Below, piece by piece: positions 56,187 to 64,000 of a stretch of DNA of 64,000 nt (positions within the stretch are counted from its first letter, which is position 1; every line of letters begins with the position of its first letter). This DNA comes from Arcticibacter svalbardensis MN12-7 (GTDB taxonomy: Bacteria; Bacteroidota; Bacteroidia; Sphingobacteriales; Sphingobacteriaceae), in NCBI RefSeq assembly GCF_000403135.1, contig NZ_AQPN01000079.1, positions 62,001 through 126,000 of the forward strand. Reading direction: 5' to 3'. Made by a program: the position numbers and the translations under genes. The notes under the pieces were generated by a model. That model saw only the letters and a program-made list of their open reading frames with translations. It did not search any database and was not told the origin of the DNA.

Positions 56187-57002
56187 TTAATATTGTTCTT
56201 TCTCGTTGGGAAAGTCACTCGATTTTACATCACTAATATACGCCTTTACAGCACCACTCATTACCTCATAGAGATTAGCATATTGACGAAGAAAACGAGG
56301 TTTAAATCCCTTGTTCAGTCCTAACATATCATGAATAACGAGTACCTGTCCATCGCATGCATTTCCGGCGCCGATACCAATAGTAGGAATTTTAAGACTT
56401 GCAGTAGCTTGAGCAGCCAGCGAAGCTGGTATTTTTTCAAGTACTACACCAAAACAACCAGCTTCCTGTAAGACTAAAACGTCCTGCAACAGTTTATAAG
56501 CTTCAGCTTCTTCCTTTGCCCTTACGGTGTAGGTGCCGAATTTATGAATAGATTGAGGAGTTAAACCGAGATGACCCATAACAGGGATACCTGCAGTAAT
56601 GATGCGTTCGATAGATTCTCTTATTTCTTCGCCACCTTCGAGTTTTACAGCATGTGCACCCGATTCCTTCATGATCCGAATGGCTGAATTCAGAGCCTCT
56701 TTGGAGTTACCCTGGTAGGTTCCAAAAGGAAGGTCGACTACCACGAGGCAACGTGTAGCTGCCCGTACGACAGATGCCGCATGATAAATCATCTGATCAA
56801 GAGTGATTGGCAATGTAGTTTCATGTCCGGCCATTACATTAGAAGCGGAGTCTCCTACAAGGATCACGTCTATGCCTGCTTCGTCCACAACTTTGGCCAT
56901 AGAATAATCATAAGCAGTAAGCATGGAGATCCTTTCGCCCCTTGATTTCATCTCATGCAGGGTATTGGTGGTAATACGTTTTATCTGTGTATGCACTGAC
57001 AT
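56187..57002 (-). CDS. panB: 3-methyl-2-oxobutanoate hydroxymethyltransferase
   Basis: 271 residues. [29 protein letters not shown] (start of the barrel), [31 protein letters not shown] and [24 protein letters not shown] and [21 protein letters not shown] are PanB signatures, with Mg-binding Asp residues in the first two. It makes ketopantoate for pantothenate/CoA. It heads the operon leading to rluA and the carotenoid-tailoring genes. Confidence 0.95.
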   Translation of the reverse strand: MSVHTQIKRITTNTLHEMKSRGERISMLTAYDYSMAKVVDEAGIDVILVGDSASNVMAGHETTLPITLDQMIYHAASVVRAATRCLVVVDLPFGTYQGNSKEALNSAIRIMKESGAHAVKLEGGEEIRESIERIITAGIPVMGHLGLTPQSIHKFGTYTVRAKEEAEAYKLLQDVLVLQEAGCFGVVLEKIPASLAAQATASLKIPTIGIGAGNACDGQVLVIHDMLGLNKGFKPRFLRQYANLYEVMSGAVKAYISDVKSSDFPNEKEQY

Positions 57003-57069
57003 CGTTTTGTCTGAATTGATAATATGCGCAAATGTAGAAAGTATAGTGGATTAATTGGCAATTAATTTA

Positions 57070-57077
57070 TACCTTTG
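57070..57077 (+). promoter_or_regulatory. -7 box TACCTTTG
   Basis: Perfect fit to TAnnTTTG. Transcription would begin around 57084, which coincides with the GTG I take as the start of the next small gene, so that mRNA could be leaderless, or the true start is further in. A convincing -33 TTG at normal spacing is not obvious. Confidence 0.4.
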
Positions 57078-57083
57078 ACCCCT

Positions 57084-57305
57084 GTGAAAATTGAAGTGAC
57101 CTACTTCAGTATGTTGTACTCTGAATCCGGAAAATCTTTCGGGAGTTTTAAGCTTTTTCATTTTTTTACCGATTTACTAAATCAAGGTTATGCAGAGAAA
57201 GATTTCATTCTGGCATATGGCCCCGGTGCAGAGAATCTCTACTACGAATGGACGAATGCGCTATTAAACGAAAAGCAACAAATAAATTTATACGATATTA
57301 ATTGA
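57084..57305 (+). CDS. small conserved-looking protein upstream of carA, function unknown
   Basis: Start taken as GTG 57084 (VKIEVTYFSMLYSESGKSFG); a TTG at 57075 overlaps the putative promoter box. About 73 residues, soluble, ending LLNEKQQINLYDIN. It sits one base before the carA start, so it is translationally linked to it. The acidic-aromatic composition and tight linkage support a real gene. I do not recognise a family. Confidence 0.65.
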   Translation: MKIEVTYFSMLYSESGKSFGSFKLFHFFTDLLNQGYAEKDFILAYGPGAENLYYEWTNALLNEKQQINLYDIN

Positions 57306-57306
57306 C

Positions 57307-58419
57307 ATGATCAACTACATCAAACTACCTGCTGTGCTCCTTTTAGAGGATGGAACGGTATACCACGGCAAGGCAGCCGGAAAGATTGGCACAACCACCG
57401 GGGAGATTTGTTTTAATACAGGTATGACTGGTTATCAGGAAATCTTTACGGATCCTTCCTATTTTGGCCAGATTATGGTTACGACCAATGCCCACATAGG
57501 AAACTATGGCGTGAATTCGGAAGAAATTGAATCGGGTGATATTAAGATCGCTGGATTGGTTTGTAAGAATTTCAATATCGCTTACAGCCGGAAACAATCG
57601 GACAAGTCTATTCAGGATTATTTTCAGGAAGAGAATGTTGTAGGGATTTCCGATGTGGATACCCGTTCTCTGGTTCGTCACATTCGTGATAAGGGAGCAA
57701 TGAATGCAATCATATCATCAGAAGTGTTGGACATTGAGGAATTAAAAAAAACGCTTGCTGCGATTCCATCTATGGATGGTTTGGAGCTTGCTTCGCTGGT
57801 AAGTACCAAAGAACCGTATTACTATGGAAATGAAGGTGCTAAACATCGGGTGGCTGTTTTGGATCTGGGTGTTAAGAAAAATATTCTGCGCAACTTTGAC
57901 CACCGTGATGTTTATGCTAAAATATTTCCGGCAAAGACTTCTTTTGAAGAAATGGAGAAATGGGCACCGGACGGATATTTCATATCGAATGGCCCCGGCG
58001 ATCCCTCTTCTATGCCTTATGCCATTGAAACGGTAAAAAATGTACTATCGGCTGATAAACCTTTATTTGGTATTTGTCTGGGACATCAGTTACTGGCACT
58101 TGCTAATGACATCCGGACGATGAAAATGTTTAATGGTCACCGTGGTTTAAATCATCCGGTTAAAAATATTATTATCGATCATTGCGAAGTGACATCACAG
58201 AATCATGGATTCGGTGTAATTCAGGAAGATGTTCGTAATTCGGATCTGGTAGAGATTACCCATCTGAATCTGAACGATAATTCAATTGAAGGAATAAGGG
58301 TAAAAGGTAAAAAGGCCTTTTCGGTACAGTATCACCCTGAATCGTCTCCCGGTCCGCATGATTCACGCTATCTGTTTGATCAGTTTATAGATTCAATGAT
58401 TCCGGAAACGGCTATCTAA
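57307..58419 (+). CDS. carA: carbamoyl-phosphate synthase small (glutamine amidotransferase) subunit
   Basis: 370 residues. The N-terminal CPSase domain has TGMTGYQEIFTDPSYFGQI and SYRKQSD-type blocks. The class-I glutaminase domain has SNGPGDPSSMPYA, the nucleophile Cys in FGICLGHQLLALA, GHRGLNHPVKN, and the His-Glu pair in QYHPESSPGPHDS. It supplies ammonia to CarB for arginine and pyrimidine synthesis. carB is not adjacent here. A terminator follows at 58424. Confidence 0.95.
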   Translation: MINYIKLPAVLLLEDGTVYHGKAAGKIGTTTGEICFNTGMTGYQEIFTDPSYFGQIMVTTNAHIGNYGVNSEEIESGDIKIAGLVCKNFNIAYSRKQSDKSIQDYFQEENVVGISDVDTRSLVRHIRDKGAMNAIISSEVLDIEELKKTLAAIPSMDGLELASLVSTKEPYYYGNEGAKHRVAVLDLGVKKNILRNFDHRDVYAKIFPAKTSFEEMEKWAPDGYFISNGPGDPSSMPYAIETVKNVLSADKPLFGICLGHQLLALANDIRTMKMFNGHRGLNHPVKNIIIDHCEVTSQNHGFGVIQEDVRNSDLVEITHLNLNDNSIEGIRVKGKKAFSVQYHPESSPGPHDSRYLFDQFIDSMIPETAI

Positions 58420-58423
58420 TAAC

Positions 58424-58457
58424 AAAACCCGTTGATGTAAGATCGGCGGGTTTTTTT
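58424..58457 (+). terminator. terminator after carA
   Basis: AAACCCG and CGGGTTT form the stem across a 15-base interior, followed by seven T (58451-58457). Confidence 0.8.
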
Positions 58458-58512
58458 GTTTAAAATCACTATTTTTTGTAACATATGTTATTATCGGTGT
58501 TTTAAAAAACAT

Positions 58513-58520
58513 TACTTTTG
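58513..58520 (+). promoter_or_regulatory. -7 box TACTTTTG for eno
   Basis: Matches TAnnTTTG 82 bases before the enolase ATG. The leader would be about 75 bases, AT-rich, with no obvious riboswitch. Confidence 0.5.
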
Positions 58521-58566
58521 CGATTAATCCTGCTTAATGTAATAAGCTACGCAGAACACGATATAA

Positions 58567-59898
<1,332 letters not shown>

Positions 59899-59933
59899 AA
59901 TACTGATTTTTTAAATTATTATTTTTAATTGAG

Positions 59934-59963
59934 CATCCCGTATGATAATCATACGGGATGTTT
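59934..59963 (+). terminator. terminator after eno
   Basis: CATCCCGTATGA and TCATACGGGATG form a perfect 12-bp stem with loop TAA, followed by TTTCT. Confidence 0.88.
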
Positions 59964-59978
59964 CTATATTTGTACTAG

Positions 59979-60281
59979 ATGAAGCAAATATTACATCTGT
60001 TCAGCAATAAATATTTTCTTTCTGCAATGGTATTTGCAGGATGGATGCTATTTTTTGATCGGAACGATCTGATATCGCAATATGACTACAGAACAGAGCT
60101 AACCAAACTTCAGGAAGAAAAGGATTTTTATACGTTTGAAATTGAACGTGTAAAAAAGACGTTGGATGAGTTGACTACAAATCAGGCTATGCTTGAGAAA
60201 TTCGCACGTGAAAAATACCTCATGAAAAAAGAGAATGAGGATGTTTATGTGATCATTCCGGAAAGTCCGAAAGAGAAATAG
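59979..60281 (+). CDS. FtsB/DivIC-like septum-formation protein
   Basis: 100 residues. A single membrane helix (YFLSAMVFAGWMLFF, about 10-24), then a coiled coil (LTKLQEEKDFYTFEIERVKKTLDELTT..). The conserved ending LEKFAREKYLMKKENEDVYVI is typical of septum formation initiators. It would join the FtsL/FtsQ division complex with its periplasmic coiled coil. It is followed 25 bases later by a small exported-protein gene. Confidence 0.88.
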   Translation: MKQILHLFSNKYFLSAMVFAGWMLFFDRNDLISQYDYRTELTKLQEEKDFYTFEIERVKKTLDELTTNQAMLEKFAREKYLMKKENEDVYVIIPESPKEK

Positions 60282-60306
60282 GTATATCTATTAAACCTTA
60301 TTTACA

Positions 60307-60789
60307 TTGAATCCGTTATTTAAGATCTGTTTTACGCTTACAATAGCTTTATTGCTGTGCGGAAAACAATTGGCAATAGCGCAAAATGTTGCTGATTCGC
60401 AAAACGATGTCATTGTTCTGAATGATAATACGCCCATAAAAAGAAATACTTCGCTGAATTACATTGGAGAGATAAAAGGTCGCTCTTATATTAAAGTTGT
60501 ATTGAATCCTTCTCTAACGGATGGGTTAGAGTCTAATTCAGCAAGTAGGATTATTTTGGTTAAAGGAACGTGTTATGAGGCTGCGTCGGGTAACACCTTT
60601 TTTATGAGCGGAGACTTCAATTCGCAGACAAGAATATGGCACCTGAAGTGTGTGAATAGTAAAAAGCAGACGATCTATACTTTTCAGGGAAGGGAGAATT
60701 ATGAGGGGACTATTGAGGGTTCTTTTAAAGCGAAAGGAGGAAGTCTGGCTTTCTATCTCTTTAAAAAGGATGATTATAATTCGTTGTAA
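60307..60789 (+). CDS. small exported protein of unknown function, TTG start
   Basis: The only reasonable start is TTG at 60307: it leads straight into a good signal peptide (NPLFKICFTLTIALLLCG.., ends AIAQ) and no ATG occurs before the mature domain. 160 residues. The mature part is beta-rich (SYIKVVLNPSLTDGLES, IILVKGTCYEAASGNTFFMSGDF, GTIEGSFKAKGGSLAFYLF). I recognise no family. It is likely co-transcribed with the FtsB/DivIC-like gene. Confidence 0.7.
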   Translation: MNPLFKICFTLTIALLLCGKQLAIAQNVADSQNDVIVLNDNTPIKRNTSLNYIGEIKGRSYIKVVLNPSLTDGLESNSASRIILVKGTCYEAASGNTFFMSGDFNSQTRIWHLKCVNSKKQTIYTFQGRENYEGTIEGSFKAKGGSLAFYLFKKDDYNSL

Positions 60790-60851
60790 TTTCTTTGAGT
60801 TTGTTTATAGTTTCATTGGTTTTATTAACGCGATGCAGGTTGTACTATATG

Positions 60852-61040
60852 TTATAAATCGCCACTTCGCTTAGTTGAAGCGAGATATTTGCAGGACTAG
60901 CTTTCCTATTTATTATCTCCTTAATGGTTGATTTTCATATTATAAATTTCTGCTCTTTTCTTAGAAATCACTCGGCGGAAAGGAATGCAAGGGTTGGCTA
61001 TCCGGATTTTTTATTATAAATCGCCACTTCGCTTTCTTAG
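60852..61040. repeat. degenerate extra copies of the vWA gene 3-prime end
   Basis: TTATAAATCGCCACTTCGCT, the reverse of the last codons and stop of the vWA gene at 61014, recurs exactly at 60852. At 60940-60990 another copy has TTATAAA, then CTTAGAAATCACTCGGCGGA and AAGGAATGCAA, matching the gene's own CTTAGAAACCATTCGATGGA and AAGGAATGCGA (61038-61066). Spacing is 88 and 74 bases. The copies lie just past the stop and do not continue the reading frame. Confidence 0.75.
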
Positions 61041-63097
61041 AAACCATTCGATGGAAAGGAATGCGATAATAAGGAAGAATAATGCTTTTTTATTAATGAG
61101 TTCGACATAGCTTGAATCAGCGTAAGATATTGTTTTAACCATCTCGCTTTTGTTGATAGCGTTAAATAGTTGATTCAATTGATCGGGAGAAAACATTTCT
61201 GCTCCACTCTCTTTTGAGAGCTGACTTAAGAGATGATGATTGGCTTTGGTTTCTTGAAGCTCCAGTTGATTTTCTGTGATCAGAATTCGACCTTCTGCGG
61301 TATAGGATTGACTTCCTATGTTTGTTGTTGCCTGATATACATATTCGCCGACTGGTAAAAAACCTGCATCTAAGGTATAAGACTTATTTATTCTGGAAAA
61401 TAGAAATGAAAATACCTGCTTTTTATTGTTACTGATTGTAAGGGGTACATCCGGACTGTTTATAAGCTCGTAGGCGTCATTATAAAGTTCGGCATTCAAT
61501 ATGACCCGCTCATTTTCGTTAAAGGTTTTCTGAGCGGTATATACCCTAAATTTTCGTTTATCTACATCGGCTAACAGGTACTGTACCGACTTACTGAGTA
61601 ACTGATCGATGCTAGCCGTGTTTCCATAGGTGTTAAAGGACTGTAACCGCCATTTCCAGATTCCTTCTCCGGCAAGCACAGCGGTCTTTGGTTTGGCATC
61701 GACAGAAAAACTTAAAAGTGGATTTGTGACCGGGTTGCCCGTTTGCTGGAACAGCAGGTCAACATGATTCCCTTTAAACTGAACATTGGAAAAAGGAATT
61801 AAAAGCGGACCATATTGCTTGAGCTGATCTTTTAGACTGTCGGCCATTACAAAAGAGGAAAAGGAAGGATTTAAAACGGCTGTAACTTCTCTTAATTGGC
61901 CGTTTGAATTGACCTTCAGCAAATTTTGATGATTGGAAAACTGATTTAGATTGCTCTGGGCACCTAGAATGAAGAATATTGGTTTATCCTTAATCTGGTT
62001 CATCAAAGTACTTACAGGCTGAGTAAGAGAAGGAAGCTGATGTAAAATAACCAGATCAGCTTTTTCCAATACGCTACTATTGATAGCTTGAGCATATTCA
62101 ACCTGTACTTCAAAGCTTTTAATTGTTTCAAGTGCTTGTTTAATAGCACTAATATCAGGATGCGGCGAGTTGGCTACCAGGAGTATATTTTTTTTGTTTC
62201 CTCTATCCTGATGTAAAAATCCTGCTGATTATTATTTTTAGACAGTTCATTGTTTACCGGATCGATCGCTACGGTATACTTTTTAATTCCTGGTTTATCG
62301 GAAGGAAGGATTACAGGAATATTAACTTGATAATCATTGGAATTGATGTCGAGATCTTTTTTAGATAATGTAGTGTTATTGCTTCGAACAGTTATTCTGC
62401 TTTTCAGTCCTTTACTTTGATAGGCTGCCGCCTGAACTTCTATTTGGAAATCATTTCCGGATTGAACGGTCTCGTTATAATTTACGTTTGCAATCAAAAG
62501 ATCTTTCTTAGGAATAGTATCTCCAAGGGCAATACTATAAATTGGTGCTTTAATTGAGAGTGCTGCCTCTTGGGGGTCTCCTCCCCGATTATATAGACCA
62601 TCACTTGCAAGAATTATAGCTCCAATGTTTCTGCCCGCATATTGATTCCTGATGAAGCTGAAAAGGGATGATATATCAGTGCTTTTATCGTTGAAATTAA
62701 GGGAATAACCAGGTCGTGTAGTACTGCCTAGCAATAGCGTGTCTATTTGATATTTTTGAGACAGGCGCTTATAAAATTCATCCATTTGCTTTTGATATTT
62801 TGCAAACTGGAATCCGGCTGGTGCTGAGGTTTTGAGAGAGGTAGAATTATCCTGCACGAGAATTAAGACAGGTTTTTCAAGTTTGAAACTATTAAGCTTA
62901 AGGAGAGGGGCAAAAAGAAGGAAGGTAATGAGTGCGACACTGACCGTCCGGAGTGAGAAATAGAGATATTGAGGGACGGTTGAGGTTATCCGCTTTTTAC
63001 CATACAATAAGTACGCATATCCTAACCCTAAAAGGATACTGGCTAATAACCCTAAAAAATGAGATGTATTAAATTCCAAAGGCAAATGAAATAGCAT
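61014..63097 (-). pseudogene. vWA-like membrane protein, frame broken at an A8 tract
   Basis: The N-terminal frame has two membrane helices (FLGLLASILLGLGYAYLLYG; LRTVSVALITFLLFAPLL), then a vWA-like domain with the MIDAS start LVQDNSTS and GAIILASDGLYNRGG, then a beta domain to RIEETKKIYSW. An A8 run (T8 at 62188-62195) causes the break: with nine A it reads KKNILLVANSPHPDISA and joins the second frame, which continues to a last membrane helix (ALFFLIIAFLSIEWFLRKR). The whole is about 694 residues and resembles Bacteroidota BatA/vWA-type proteins of unknown role. It may be intact in reality. Confidence 0.8.
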
Positions 63098-63137
63098 ATT
63101 TACTACTATGTAAATATGCTATTTTTAATTCAAATTA

Positions 63138-63500
63138 TGACATGCCTTCGTTAACTGAAAGGGGCTGGTCTTTATAAGAATTAATTGTTTTAATTTCTTA
63201 TTAAGACTTGCCTCAGTCAATTCAAATGACTTGACATTAATTTTAAAATATTATTTTCAATTATTACTAAGACATGCCTCAGTCAACTGAAAGAACCTGG
63301 TCTTAATATTAATTTATTGTTTTTATTTATTATTAAGACATGCCTCGGTCAATTCAAATGACTTGACATTAATTTTAAAATATTATTTTCAATTATTACT
63401 AAGACATGCCTCAGTCAACTGAAAGAACCTGGTCTTAATATTAATTTATTGTTTTTACTTATTATTAAGACATACCTCCGTCAACTGAAAGAACCTGACC
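63138..63500. repeat. 66-bp tandem array built from the fabG 3-prime end
   Basis: Six copies of a segment such as AGACATGCCTCAGTCAACTG start at 63138, 63204, 63270, 63336, 63402 and 63468, exactly 66 bases apart. The last copy is the true 3-prime end of fabG (codons for LSVDGGMS and stop at 63465). Between them are about 33 bases of AT-rich spacer. Copies 2 and 4 share the variant ending AATTCAAATGACTTGAC and copies 3 and 5 share AACTGAAAGAACCTGGTC, so the array also has a 132-bp higher-order period. Confidence 0.92.
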
Positions 63501-64000
63501 GGTAAGGTAAGCACTTAAATCAGATGCCAGAAATAGGCAGGCATTAGCCACATCTTCGGTATCACCAGCACGTTTTAATGGAATATTCTGCTCCCAGGCT
63601 GCAACAACCTTGGGATCAAGAACCTCAGTCATCTCTGTTTTGATGAAACCCGGAGCAACCACATTTGTCCGAATATTTCTCGAACCAAGCTCTTTAGCCA
63701 TAGATTTAGAAAATCCAATAATGCCAGCTTTAGATGCGGAATAATTCCCTTGCCCGGCATTACCCTGAATCCCGACAACTGAACTCATATTGATGAATAC
63801 ACCTTTGCGATTCTTCATCATGATCTTCGAAGCGGCTTTGGTAATGTTGAACACAGATTTCAAGTTCACTTCAAGCACATCATCCCATTGCTGTTCAGTC
63901 ATGCGCATCAATAAACCATCTTTAGTGATTCCTGCATTATTCACCACTATATCGATAGTGCCAAAATCGGCAACTACATCATTTATAAGCTGTTCAGCCT
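63465..64000 (-). CDS. fabG: 3-oxoacyl-[acyl-carrier-protein] reductase (partial, start outside window)
   Basis: The frame is open to the window end, so the N-terminal Rossmann glycine motif is not seen. Visible are NNAGITKDGLLMRM, the catalytic Ser in INMSSVVG, YSASKAG (YxxxK), and RTNVVAPGFIKTEMTEVL, ending YLTGQVLSVDGGMS, all classic FabG. It reduces beta-ketoacyl-ACP with NADPH in fatty-acid synthesis. Its extreme 3-prime end is duplicated downstream in a tandem array. Confidence 0.95.
   Translation of the reverse strand, partial: AEQLINDVVADFGTIDIVVNNAGITKDGLLMRMTEQQWDDVLEVNLKSVFNITKAASKIMMKNRKGVFINMSSVVGIQGNAGQGNYSASKAGIIGFSKSMAKELGSRNIRTNVVAPGFIKTEMTEVLDPKVVAAWEQNIPLKRAGDTEDVANACLFLASDLSAYLTGQVLSVDGGMS

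Noticed and set aside
63138-63467. CRISPR array suggested by regular spacing
   Set aside because: Spacers are also repetitive, the repeat is the fabG gene tail, and no cas genes are present.

Overview
The window looks like a low-GC Bacteroidota chromosome, most likely a sphingobacterium close to Pedobacter (inference). Supporting signs are a SusC/SusD pair, SPI and SPII export signals on nearly every carbohydrate enzyme, TAnnTTTG-type -7 promoter boxes, a TonB/MG2-type outer-membrane protein, a flexirubin-free carotenoid gene set, and IS982, IS4 and IS5 family insertion sequences.

Region 1 (1-32.1 kb) is accessory. It is a polysaccharide utilization locus (PUL) with every gene on the minus strand: GH3, an MG2-like outer-membrane protein, a beta-helix protein, GH39, an esterase, a broken sulfatase, SusC (frameshifted), SusD, GH88, a broken SGNH hydrolase, a frameshifted GH29, GH30, an intact GH29, an intact sulfatase, a second beta-helix protein and a third GH29. 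The enzymes point to a sulfated, fucose-rich glycan that also carries uronic acid. The beta-helix proteins could be the lyases that make the unsaturated uronosides removed by GH88, the sulfatase and GH29 enzymes would strip sulfate and fucose, and GH39/GH30/GH3 would cut the remaining neutral linkages. No regulator (HTCS, SusR-like, ECF sigma/anti-sigma) lies in the window. The locus is disturbed by an IS982 remnant, an IS5-type element, an IS4 element and a recombinase/IS5 scar, all placed between genes.

Region 2 (32.2-37.7 kb) is bounded by two nearly identical tRNA-Asn genes. It holds an alpha/beta hydrolase, a DUF72 protein, a zinc alcohol dehydrogenase, an M14 peptidase and gene-end debris. 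A GH92 end lies beside the left tRNA and a phosphatase-family end beside the right one.

Region 3 (37.8-64 kb) is mostly core metabolism. It contains a PfkB kinase; a carotenoid operon (crtB, a small exported protein, lycopene cyclase, cytochrome b5-like protein) divergent from crtI; MscS; an ABC permease; galE and UDP-glucuronate decarboxylase; waaA; an ispH-crtW-hemH operon; a broken higBA; and an operon panB-rluA-acyltransferase-glycosyltransferase-CruF-like. These are followed by carA, eno, a FtsB/DivIC-like gene, a vWA membrane protein and the end of fabG. Together the carotenoid genes suggest a ketolated, glycosylated and possibly acylated carotenoid.

At least eight reading frames are broken by exactly one missing base, mostly in homopolymers (three at A8 tracts). 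Several are otherwise intact core genes, so consensus-sequence errors must be considered. Two loci (vWA and fabG) carry extra copies of their own 3-prime ends; the fabG one is an exact 66-bp-period tandem array.
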